Origin: JBGAHD01 sp044226395
Lineage (GTDB): Bacteria > Pseudomonadota > Gammaproteobacteria > Xanthomonadales > Ahniellaceae
Direction of reading: 5' to 3'
Assembly: GCA_044226395.1 (NCBI GenBank)
Contig: JBGAHD010000007.1
Coordinates: forward strand, 1 to 64,000
Length of the DNA stretch: 64,000 bases
Shown: in pieces, positions 54,124 to 63,900 of the stretch
How positions within the stretch are numbered: position 1 is the first letter of the stretch
Layout: every line of letters begins with the position of its first letter
Notes under the pieces: generated by a model
What the model saw: only the letters and a program-made list of their open reading frames with translations
Database searches by the model: none
Told to the model about the DNA's origin: nothing
Made by a program: the position numbers and the translations under genes

Positions 54124-55014
54124 GTGACCACCACGCCCGCCGCGCCATTTCCGTTCTCCGCCATCGTTGCCGGCGCATGGCGTTTGCTTGAGTGGCATTG
54201 GAGCGCGCAAGAGCGCCTGGCGTGGATCGAGGCCTGCATTGATCTCGGCGTCGATACCTTCGATCACGCGGATATCTATGGCGACTACGGCGTGCATGCC
54301 GCGTTCGGCGAGGCGCTGGCATTGCGTCCGGCCTTGCGCAGCCGAATCAAGTTGGTGAGCAAGTGCGGCATCAAGCTGCTATCCAACGCGCGGCCCGAGC
54401 ATCGCGTGCATGCCTACGACACGAGTGCCGCGCACGTGCGGCTTTCAGTCGACAACGCGCTTCGCGATCTACGCACGGATCGTCTGGATCTGCTGTTGAT
54501 TCATCGGCCTGACTATCTCGCCGATCCACAGGCCTTGGCCCGCGTGTTCGAGGACTTGCGTGTCAGCGGCAAGGTCCTGCGCTTCGGTGTGTCGAATCAC
54601 TCGCTATCCCAGTTCGATCTGATTCATCGTTTAACGCCGCTTGTCACGAATCAGATCGAGTTCTCGGTGCTCAACACGCAGGCGCTCGATGACGGCACGC
54701 TCGATCAAGCCTTGTCCTTGGGATTGCCGCCGATGATCTGGTCACCGCTGGGTGGCGGTCGCTTGTTTGAAGGCGATGACGAACAAGCTCGTCGCGTGCG
54801 CGATGCCCTCGACGCCATCGCTCGCGCGCGTGGCGTCAGCGCCGCCGAGGTCGCCTTCGCCTGGATCCTGCGTCATCCCGCGCGGCCCGTGCCAATTACG
54901 GGCTCGCGGCGAATTGGGGCGATCGCGGAGGCCGTCGCGGCCACGCGCTGGTCGTTGAGTTCGGACGAATGGTACGCGGTGCTTCAAGCGTCACGCGGGC
55001 GCGATATTCCCTGA
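54124..55014 (+). CDS. Aldo/keto reductase (YdhF-like)
   Basis: An NADPH-dependent carbonyl reductase with a TIM-barrel fold. The GTG at 54124 gives 296 residues (E. coli YdhF 298); the frame is open further upstream but that part is Ser/Arg-rich and unlike the family. Catalytic tetrad: Asp and Tyr in DTFDHADIYGDYGVH, Lys in VSKCGI, His in LLLIHRPDYL. The C-terminal cofactor loop VPITGSRRIG is present. No ribosome site is obvious. Confidence 0.85.
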   Translation: MTTTPAAPFPFSAIVAGAWRLLEWHWSAQERLAWIEACIDLGVDTFDHADIYGDYGVHAAFGEALALRPALRSRIKLVSKCGIKLLSNARPEHRVHAYDTSAAHVRLSVDNALRDLRTDRLDLLLIHRPDYLADPQALARVFEDLRVSGKVLRFGVSNHSLSQFDLIHRLTPLVTNQIEFSVLNTQALDDGTLDQALSLGLPPMIWSPLGGGRLFEGDDEQARRVRDALDAIARARGVSAAEVAFAWILRHPARPVPITGSRRIGAIAEAVAATRWSLSSDEWYAVLQASRGRDIP

Positions 55015-55072
55015 TCGCGCGATTCGAGGGAGCGACCGATCCACGGGACGAGACGATGCGTGATGGCGAGCG

Positions 55073-55624
55073 CTATTCGCGATAGCGAAACTCACCATCA
55101 GTCACCTGGATCGTCGTGCCGTCATTGGCCACCATCGTGCCGGAGAACGTCGCTACCACGGTCAACGGCGACTCGATCAAAGTCTCGATGCGCACGGTTA
55201 CTTCAGCGCCGAGGCTGCCGCCCACCAAGTAGCGCGAAGGCTTCCAATTGGCCAACTGGATCGCGTTGTCGATGGCCGCGCTCACGCCAACGACGTAAGT
55301 GCCCGGGCCGTTAACGTCCGTGAGGTTGAGGTTGAAGGTCTGTTCCGTCGCGTCCTTGGGCCCCAAGGACGCGCCCAGCATCAGGCGTTGACTCGTCCCG
55401 ACGGGCGCGAGCAGGGCGAAGAACTCGCGATTGGCTTGCCAGAGTTCGCCATCGAGACGCAGGCGTGCGACGTTCTGAACGCCGGTCGGCGTGGCCGCGG
55501 CATCGGCCACGCGCGTCGTGTCCGTCGCGCTCGACGCGGCATTGCCATCGCTGCCGATGCGACCACAGGCCGTCAGTGAAAGCACGGCGAGTGAGACGGC
55601 GGTGAGCAGGGTTCTTAGGTGCAT
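55073..55624 (-). CDS. Small lipoprotein of unknown function
   Basis: The 183 residues start with a type II signal peptide and lipobox LTAC (Cys20), then a low-complexity Ala/Ser/Thr linker (24-45) and a beta-rich domain with RLRLDGELWQANREFF and a final strand VTDGEFRYRE. I do not recognise the family; it resembles small proteins of the DUF6252 type that bind at the envelope, only by general look. It converges on the aldo/keto reductase gene and is divergent from the ArsR cassette. Confidence 0.7.
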   Translation of the reverse strand: MHLRTLLTAVSLAVLSLTACGRIGSDGNAASSATDTTRVADAAATPTGVQNVARLRLDGELWQANREFFALLAPVGTSQRLMLGASLGPKDATEQTFNLNLTDVNGPGTYVVGVSAAIDNAIQLANWKPSRYLVGGSLGAEVTVRIETLIESPLTVVATFSGTMVANDGTTIQVTDGEFRYRE

Positions 55625-55726
55625 GCGCGGTTCTCCGGTGGCGTGAGGTGGCGCGGGCGCAAGGCCGCGCGCGGATTCTGCGAGGGCGTACGCGAATCAC
55701 GGCGCGCGCCTGACAGGGCGCGCCAT

Positions 55727-55764
55727 AACCCCTTCGGACAAGGGCGCAAAGGCCGTAAGGGGTT
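55727..55764. repeat. 8-bp inverted repeat in the lipoprotein/arsR intergenic region
   Basis: AACCCCTT at 55727-55734 and AAGGGGTT at 55757-55764 are perfect inverted repeats 22 nt apart, in the 214-nt divergent gap. They could form a stem-loop or a binding site; no function is assigned. Confidence 0.4.
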
Positions 55765-55818
55765 CGCGCCCCGGCTCGGCGCCATGCCTTCCGGCACCCT
55801 TGACGGGCCTCCGCTGAA

Positions 55819-55838
55819 ATGTGACGCTAAGGTCACAT
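55819..55838. promoter_or_regulatory. Palindromic operator abutting the arsR-type start codon
   Basis: ATGTGAC-N6-GTCACAT is a perfect 20-bp palindrome ending one base before the ATG at 55839 and covering its AAGG ribosome site. A TTGACG -35-like box lies at 55800-55805, so the -10 would fall inside the palindrome. This is the expected layout of an autorepressor site for the ArsR-family product. The half-sites are like CRP (TGTGA/TCACA), but the spacing is 8 rather than 6. Confidence 0.7.
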
Positions 55839-56225
55839 ATGAAATCGGACGATCAAGACGCGCTGTTCTTCGCGCTTTCGTCGCCCATGCGGCGGCGGAT
55901 CTTGGATTTGCTCAAGCGCGAGCCCGGCAGCAACGTCAATCGCATCGCCGAGTTTTTCGAAAACGAGGTCGGCCGCTTCGCCGTGATGAAGCACCTGACG
56001 GTGCTCGAATCCGGTGGATTGGTAATCTCGCAGAAGGAAGGTCGTGATCGTTTGCTGTGGTTCGACCCCACGCCGATTCAACTGATGCACGAACGCTGGA
56101 CCACCGAATACAGCGCGTACTGGGCGGCGCAACTGACGCAGCTCAAGTACAGCGCCGAAGGCGCCCAAGTTCACGCATTGCCCGTTCGTCAGACCAAATC
56201 CCGCAGGAGAAGCCAGCATGGCTGA
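55839..56225 (+). CDS. ArsR-family winged-helix transcriptional regulator
   Basis: The 128 residues (from the ATG at 55839; a GTG at 55821 lies inside the operator palindrome) form one winged helix: DDQDALFFALSSPMRRRILDLL, then NRIAEFFENEVGRFAVMKHLTVLESGGLV and the wing QKEGRDRLLWFDPTP. No CxC metal site is present, so it is not a metal sensor; this subgroup usually sits with SRPBCC genes. Its 3' end overlaps the SRPBCC start by 8 nt. Probably an autorepressor of this cassette. Confidence 0.9.
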   Translation: MKSDDQDALFFALSSPMRRRILDLLKREPGSNVNRIAEFFENEVGRFAVMKHLTVLESGGLVISQKEGRDRLLWFDPTPIQLMHERWTTEYSAYWAAQLTQLKYSAEGAQVHALPVRQTKSRRRSQHG

Positions 56226-56742
56226 GCAAGCGACCGATGCCGTCTTTCGCATTTTCATCAAAGCCAAAATCGAACGCGTCTGGCATGAATTGACCAAGAC
56301 TGGCGAGGCGCAAGGCGCCGTGTTCAACGCTTGGCTGCACACTACCGGCATGGCGCCGGGCGGCCGCATGCAAATGCGCACGCGTTCGGGCCAGCGCGTG
56401 ATGGTCGATGGCGAAGTGCTGGTGTTCGAACCGCCGTATCGCTACGAGCACACGCATCGCTTCACCATGTACGACGATCCGGTGTGCCGCGTCGCCTATG
56501 AACTCAAACCGGTGGGCGAAGGCGTGGAAGTCACGCTGCGCGTCATCGGCCTGCCCGCGGGCACGCGTACTGGCAAGGCCATGGCCACCGGCGGCAACGA
56601 CATCGTCCAGCGCCTCAAAGCCGTGTGCGAAACCGGCCAGCTGCCGCTGGGCGCGCGTCTGATGTACTGGATCTTCGACCACATGGAATTCATGCTGCCG
56701 GCGCGCACGCGCGCCGAGCAGTGGCCCCTCGACAAACGCTGA
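56218..56742 (+). CDS. SRPBCC/AHSA1-domain protein
   Basis: The 174 residues form a START-like (Bet v1) hydrophobic-cavity domain: FRIFIKAKIERVWHELTKTG at the N-terminus, GGRMQMRTRSGQRVMVDGEV in the middle and a long C-terminal helix. AGGAGA at 56205-56210 serves the ATG, which lies inside the arsR gene end. ArsR-SRPBCC pairs are common, and the pocket may bind the inducer; this is inferred. The next gene follows by 12 nt. Confidence 0.88.
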   Translation: MAEQATDAVFRIFIKAKIERVWHELTKTGEAQGAVFNAWLHTTGMAPGGRMQMRTRSGQRVMVDGEVLVFEPPYRYEHTHRFTMYDDPVCRVAYELKPVGEGVEVTLRVIGLPAGTRTGKAMATGGNDIVQRLKAVCETGQLPLGARLMYWIFDHMEFMLPARTRAEQWPLDKR

Positions 56743-56754
56743 AGGTACGCGGCC

Positions 56755-57339
56755 ATGTCCGATCCGCAAGCCGCCACCCTCACGCAACTGCGCAACATCC
56801 AAACCAAGACCGGCAAGACCATCGCCGAACTGCACGCCGTCATTGCCAAGAGCGGCCTGGCCAAGACCGGCGAGCGTCGAACCATGCTCATGGAGAAATT
56901 CAAATTGGGCTATGGCGACGCCAACGTCGTCGCCTTGTTCTACGGCAAACCCGTTCCGCCGCTCGACGGCAGTGCGCCCGCGAAAGCCACGACCGCAAGC
57001 GAAGATCCGCTCGATGCCATCTACACCGGCGCTAAGGCTCCGCTGCGCGCGCTACACGAGCAAGTGATGAAACTCATCGCCACGCTCGGCGAATTCGAGC
57101 AAGCCCCGAAGAAGACCTACATCAGCCTGCGTCGCAAGAAGCAATTCGCGATGCTCGGCCCCGCGACCAAGGATCAGATCGAGCTTGGCTTGAACGCAAA
57201 AGCGCTGCCCGAATCACCGCGCCTGAAAGAACAGCCGCCCGGCGGCATGTGTCAGTACAAAGTCCGCATCGCCACGGCGAAGGAAGTGAATCCGGAGTTG
57301 AAGGCTTGGGTGAAGGCGGCGTACGACGCCGCGGGATAG
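56755..57339 (+). CDS. DUF4287-DUF5655 domain protein
   Basis: The 194 residues have an N-terminal helical DUF4287 (about 8-65; NIQTKTGKTIAELHAVIAKS and MEKFKLGYGDANVVALF) and a C-terminal DUF5655 (about 85-190; KAPLRALHEQVMKLIATLG, KKTYISLRRKKQFAMLGPAT). Function is unknown; these domains often occur near SRPBCC or ArsR genes. It is the last gene of the cassette, 12 nt after the SRPBCC gene, and no terminator is obvious before the long gene-poor spacer. Confidence 0.82.
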   Translation: MSDPQAATLTQLRNIQTKTGKTIAELHAVIAKSGLAKTGERRTMLMEKFKLGYGDANVVALFYGKPVPPLDGSAPAKATTASEDPLDAIYTGAKAPLRALHEQVMKLIATLGEFEQAPKKTYISLRRKKQFAMLGPATKDQIELGLNAKALPESPRLKEQPPGGMCQYKVRIATAKEVNPELKAWVKAAYDAAG

Positions 57340-57917
57340 GCATCGATCTGCTGCTGACAAGGCATGCGGGACCGCACTGCGGAAATGCCTGAGCAGCATC
57401 GTCATAGCCGGAAGTTGCACAACGCCGCGGACGTTGGCGGCGTAGCACCGCCGCCGCGCCAGCAGCGTATGCATGCTCTGCATGCAGGGGAGAGCGCGAT
57501 TCGGACCTCATAATGCGAGTGATGCGCGGCGACGAATGCTGCGTGTCACTACGCTGCATTCGAATGAAGTCGAAGGATGTTTGCCTGTTTTTCAAGAATA
57601 TCGGCAACGCTCATCACCATCTCGTTGTGTTCGCATCATGTCGAACAAACGACGAAGCACACGCCTGCTTGATTTGATCTTCTCGGCTAAGTAGATTCGC
57701 CACGTCGATGGACGGATGCATTAGATGATCGTGATGATCATCTGGCCTCTCGTCACCCATCGACCGCCGTGCCGCCATTCGGGGGAATCCGTGGCGCGGT
57801 GACTCAGACCCAGCGCATAGACGACCTGTAGCACTTGGAACGGATCGATATCGATTCGATGGCAACGCCTTGCCCGCGAATCGACGTCGTCCGCCACGCC
57901 ATTGCCGGGGACACGTC
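57340..57917. other. Gene-poor spacer with inverted repeats, upstream of the RHS gene
   Basis: No supported gene in these 578 nt. Three perfect inverted repeats are seen: GGCGGCG/CGCCGCC at 57436-57455, TGCATGC/GCATGCA at 57470-57486 and AGATGATC/GATCATCT at 57723-57743. The stretch 57540-57740 is clearly more AT-rich than its surroundings. Small minus-strand frames (57607-57122 and 57919-57614) do not resemble known proteins. It may hold the RHS promoter or decayed mobile DNA; no -35/-10 pair was convincing. Confidence 0.5.
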
Positions 57918-60900
57918 ATGCCTGCACGTCTGTGGTTCGTTGTTTTTGCTTTGCTTTGGACAATCGATCTCGCGCACGCCCAACCGGCTTCACCGCCGGC
58001 GATCTACCGGGAGCCGTTGCCGACATCATCGAGCGCGTTCTCCGACAGCGTCGGCGCCACGCCCGCGCAGTTCCGCGTCGATGAGTCGGGTTCCGCGAGT
58101 TATTCGATACCGATCGCGGTGCCACCCGGCACGGCGGGCCTGTCGCCCAAGCTCTCGCTCGACTACGCCAGCAAGGGCGCCTACGGTCCGCTCGGACAAG
58201 GCTGGATGATCGGTGGTCAATCGACCATCACGCGTTGCCGCAAGACGATCGAAGATGGCGACGGCGCGGCCGCGCTGGGCAACACGATCAACTTCGACGG
58301 CAATCCCAACAATGATGCTTACTGCCTGGATGGGCAGCGCCTGATTCCGCGAGGGACGGGACTCGGCGAGTGCCCCAGTGGTGGCGTTGGCGGTCAGCAG
58401 TTCGCGCTGATGCTCGACACCGCTACGCGGATCTGCGCCTACGCCAGCACGGCCGAAGATGTGGGCTACACGTCATGGCTCGTTTTCCCCAAGGACGGCA
58501 CCATCCGTCGTTATGGGCGCGAAGGCAATTCGACGCTCGCGCTCGCGATTGCGAATGTCCCCAATGCGGCACAGCGCACGCTGACATGGGCGCTCGATCG
58601 CATCGCCGATAGCACGGGCAACACGATAGATTTCGAATACCTGCGTAACGAGGCGCAGGGCGAGCTGTATCTGTCGAGCGTTCGCTACACCGGCAAGGCG
58701 AACATCGCCAACCCCTACGCGCAGACCACGATCACCTCGCCGTACAACCACATCGATTTCATCTATCAAGACTGGCCCCAAGCGGAGCAGGGCCGCGAGG
58801 ACTATCTCGCCGGCGCCAAGATCGCGCTCACCAAGCGATTGCAGCAAGTTGAAGTTCACGCCACCCGGAACAACGGCGCCACGCCGGACGCCGTTAGCGA
58901 AGTGCGTCGCTACGTGTTGGGTTACGGCGCGGCCACCACCGGCAGCGCGCTGTCGCGCTTGGTCGCCGTGCAGGAATGCGCGCCGAATGGTGCTGGCGGC
59001 TTGGTGTGCTATCCGCCGACGCGGATGGACTGGAACTACGGTCAGGACGCGCGCGGCTATGCCCACGTCAACCCGGACACTTACCAAAACTACGCAAAGA
59101 GCCTGACTTTCGCCGTCGACTACAAGATCGGCGATATCAACGGCGATGGCCTTCAGGACGTGGTGTTCATCAAGGACCGCAGTTGCGCGGCGGATGACAA
59201 CGTCGGGTCGGGTAGCAGTACGCGCTTTCCGTTCTTGATCGCGCAGGGCAAATTTTCAGGTATCGCCGCGCCGACACTCACGACCACCTATGCCATGCGA
59301 CAACTGCCGAACGGCGTCGGCATTCCCGATTGCGATAGCGCCGGGCCCGCCACCGCCTTCGACAACTTTGAATCGCTCAACTGGCCAACGTTGTGGCATC
59401 TGTTCGACTTCACGGGTGATGGTCGCGAAGACTTGCTGCTGGCGACCGCTGCCGGTTGGCGCGTCTTTCCGGCGATCAATAGCGGCGGAGCGTGGACGTT
59501 CAGCACGATCGGCATTGACCCGGGCATTGGCGCTCAGCTGACCGATGACTCGCGGTTCGCCGACTACGACGGCGATGGCCTGCCGGACCTGTGGCATGCC
59601 ACGCCAGGCAATAGCCTCGAGTTTTCGATCCGATTCCTCCGACGCACCACGGGCAACGCCGCGCTGGCCTATCAGTTCGAGGCCAGCGATGTCGGTGTGC
59701 AGATTCAAGTGCCCGAGGCGGTGACTGAGATCACCTTGCCCAGCATTGATCGCGACAGTTTGCAGAACGTCGATATCGATGGCGATGGTCGCGCGGATCT
59801 GGTGGTGAAGGTCGTCGAAGAGACCTTTCCTCAACGGTCAGCCGGCAACAAGACTTATCGCGCTAGACCCGCCGTCGCGGATTCGCCCTTCGTCGCGGCG
59901 CAAGGCTCGAGCGGTGTTTGCCAAGAGCCACCGTGCCCGGTGTACCGAACGTATTGGCATGCGCTGCTCAATCGCGGCGTTCAAAACGGCGGTTCGTATC
60001 TGTTTCAGGCCGACACGGCGTTTGGCGAAGCGGGCTTGACCGTTGGGCAGTTGTCGACGCATGGCGCCGCCGTGCAATTGGTCGACCTCAACGGTGACTC
60101 GTTGGCGGATGCCTTGATTCAGCGCGTCAGCTCGGTCAACGGCTCAACAACGCGACAGTTCGAGTATCGCCTCAACACCGGCATCGACGTGGCGGGACAG
60201 CGCTTCGCCGCGGCGCAATCGACGGGGCTCAACTTGCCCACGCCGATGGCCGCGCGACTCGTCACCGCCGACATCAACGGCGATCGCCGCACCGATCTCG
60301 TTTACCCCGTCGACAACGGCAGTGGCTCGAGCACGCGCTATCCGCTCATGGCCAAGCTCTGGCGTGCGAACGACTTCGGCCCGGAGATCGTTGCTACCGG
60401 TGGTGGCAATGACTTAACGACGATCGCGCAGCAAAACCCCGCGGAGTTCCTGACGCTATTCCTGGACTACGACGGCACCGGCACGCCGGACCTCGTCCGC
60501 TATCGCGCCAATGGCACGACCAGCAACAACCTCTACGTCGACATCGGCGCCTCGCCCTTCGGCGGCAATGACTTCATCACCAAGATCACCAATGGCCTGG
60601 GCGCGCAGACGCAAGTGCAGTACTGGCCGATGGTCTACAGCAGCGTGTACACGCGCGATTTCGACGGCCCCAGTCGCGTGTGGGGCCGTGGCTCACCCGT
60701 CATGGATGTGTATGCGCCGCTATGGGTGGTGCGGCAGGTCGATACGAGCGCGCCGACCTTCGGCGACGCCGGCAACACCACGGCGGGACCCGATGCGCTG
60801 ACCACCGTACGCTACAGCTATCAAGGCGCGCGCCTGCAAGGCGGCGGGCGAGGGTTCCTGGGCTTCCGCAAGATCATCACGCAGGATCTGCAGAACTTCC

Positions 60901-63900
60901 TGCTGACCACGACGGAGTATCGCCAGGACTATCCCTTCATCGGCCGACCGCTGCACACGGCTGTCGAGCGCTTTGCTTCGGCCGGCACGGACCCTTGCGC
61001 GGGCGGAGGCGCCAGCACCGGTTGCGTGATCGAGCCGCCGATCAACTGCGGCCCGCTGGGTTGCTCGGTTGCTCCGACGGAACACGCTTTGACCACGCGC
61101 ATGGGCACCGGTCAGGTGCTGACGGATGCGAATTCCACATGGGCGAGCATCCCTGCGTTCAACGCCGGCTCGGTCGAGCCGATCTTCATCTACGCCGCGA
61201 CCTCGGACGAACAGAAGTTCGATCTGGAAACGGCCGGTGCATTTCTGCAGGGCGTGGTCTCCAGTTTCACCTACGACGCCTTCGGCAATCTGCTCACCGC
61301 CACGGTCACCACCAGCCAGGACAACGGCGCCGGCTCGCCCGTGGCGCTGCAAACGCAAGTCACGCAGAACGTCTATGGCTGCACGCTCGCGCCGGTGACG
61401 GTGTCGGGCTGCGCCAACAGCGGCAACCTCAACAGCGAGTGGCAACGCCTGGGGCGTTTGTCGCTGGCGACCGTCACGCATCATCGCGCGGGCGAGACCA
61501 GCGTGGTGCGGCGTTCCAGCTTTGAATACGACACCACATCGAAGCTGCTGATCGCCGAAGTTCAAGGGCCCTACACCGACCTCGAACCCAACGCGGCCGA
61601 ACGCGAGCGTCTGGAACTGCGCACCGATTACGTGCTCGATGCCAACGGCAACAAGACGCTGGAAGTGAAGTGCTCCATCGCGGACTACGCCAATCGCGTC
61701 GCCTGCCTCAACCTCTCGGCTTTCCAGCAGCGGCAGTGGGAAGCCGATCCCACGCGCGTGCAACGTTACATTCGCTACGAGTACGACGCGAAGGGTCGCT
61801 TCGTCACCGGTGTGCGAACGCCGTTTCATGGCGGCAATGGCGCGACGTTCGAGACTTACGCCGAGCGACCGGGCATCACGGCCGCGGGCGCGCTCGATCG
61901 CAATGCCTTTGGCGATCCGCTGACTTCGCTCAATGCGCATGGCGTCGCGGTGGAGCAGCGATACGGGTTTTTGGGGCGCGCGAACTTCTCGCGCTCCGGC
62001 ACTGGCTCGTTCGGGCGCACGCAATACGCTTGGTGCACCGATGCGGCGACGACGGCATGGATCGATGGCACGCCCGGCATTCCCGCCGGCGCGCCTCGCG
62101 TGAACTGTCCGGTCGGCGCGGTCTATCGCGTCGAGGGCGATGCCACCGCCACGCAAGCGCCGCAGACGGGCATTGCCGCGGCACCACGCACATTCGCCTA
62201 TTTCGATCGCCTCGGTCGCGAGGTGCTCACTACCACGCGCATGTATCAAAGCACCGAGACCGATCCCGGCGCGATCAATCGCTGGGTCAGCGTCGCGCGC
62301 GCCTACGACAAGCTGGGCCGCGAGGCGATTGTTTCGGAGCCGTACTTCTCGACCGATCCCACGGTGAGCCAAACGACATCACGCGCTGGCACTGTTCAGA
62401 ACGCTGCATCATTCGCGATCTCGCAGGCGAGCTTCGATCAGATCTCGCGCACCAAGTCGATGAGTCACCCGGAGCAAGCCGTCAACGGCAGCAGCACCTC
62501 GCTCGCCGCCTACGACCGCCTACGCAGCGACGAGACCAACCCGCGCGGCTTTACGCAGAAGACCGTCAAGAACGCCCTGGGCGAACTAATCAGCGCCACC
62601 AGCGCCGCGACCGAAGAGCTCGACCCCAACAGCACCTTCACCATCGAGTACGTGCACGACGCCATCGGCAACCTGCGCCAGGTCAAGCGCACGCCCAGCA
62701 ATGGCAGCTCCGCGGGGCAGTTGATCACGACAACCGTCAGCTACGACCGTCTGGGCCGCAAGATCGGCATGAACGATCCGGACAAGGGCATCTGGATCTA
62801 TCGCTACAACGCGCTCGGCGAACAGATCGAGCAGACCGATGCCAAGGGCCAAACGCAGCGCCTTTACTACGATGCCTTGGGGCGTGTTTGGAAGCGCACC
62901 GAAGAACGCCTGATCGCCGGCACGCTCAACCCCGAACCCACCAGTCTGTGGGACTTCGACACCGCGCTGCTGGCCTCGGGTCCATCGCGCGCCATCGGAT
63001 TGATCAAGCATGAGTCGAATGACGCCGGCTTCTCTCGCGTCGTCGAGTACGACTCGCTAGGCCGTCCCGCCCGCGTGCGCACCACGCTCGACAACACCAC
63101 GTACTACCAACGCCAAACCTACGATGCCTTCGGCCGCGGCTATCAAGCCTTCGACGCCAACCCGGGCAGCGACGGCATCGAGGGCACCCTGGTCGACTAC
63201 TCGACCGACGGCTATCCCATCCGCACGCGCGAAGCCGCCAACGGCACCACGGGCACGATCTATTCCGAAGTGCTCGCGTTAAGTCAGCGCGGCCAGGTGC
63301 GACGAGAACGCCTTGCGGGCACCAACAACCTGATGATCGATCGCAGCTATGACGATCAGACCGGGCGTCTGCTGCAACTGAGCACCGGCCTCAACGGCGA
63401 TGGCACCTATCAGCACTGGACCTACACCTACGACAAGCACGGCGACCTGACCTCGCGCTGGAACCTCGCCGGCCCGGTCGGCAACCAGTTCGATCTAAAA
63501 GAAGACTTCACCTACGACCGCTTGGATCGACTCGACAAAGTCATCCTCACTCGCTTCAACGGGCTCGTCACCAACACGGTCTCGCTCGACGTCAACTACG
63601 ACCAGTTGGGCAACATCATCAGCAAGTCGGGTCTCGGCAGCTACGTGTATCGCAGCACGCCAGCCGGCTGCGCGCAGGCGGGCCCGCATGCCGTCAGCCA
63701 ACTCGGCGCCAAGAACTTCTGCTACGACGCCAACGGCAATCAGACCGCGACCTACGTCTCCGGCGTCGCCGTGCGCACCATCAACTACACGGGCTTCGAC
63801 CTGCCGGCCGACATCCATCGCCACGAGAACGGCATCGTCGCCGACGAAGCCTTCGTCTACGCGCCAGATCGCAGCTACTGGAAACGTATCGACAACGGCG

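Noticed and set aside
55819..55838. CRP-binding site
   Set aside because: Half-sites TGTGA and TCACA are present, but the gap is 8 nt instead of 6; position favours an ArsR-type operator.
57122..57607. 161-codon minus-strand frame
   Set aside because: Overlaps the end of the DUF4287 gene, has no ribosome site and no familiar domain.
60720..62372. 550-codon minus-strand frame
   Set aside because: Antisense of the RHS gene; no recognisable domain.
61670..63013. 447-codon + strand frame inside the RHS gene
   Set aside because: Out-of-frame reading of the RHS repeats; the RHS frame is continuous from 57918.
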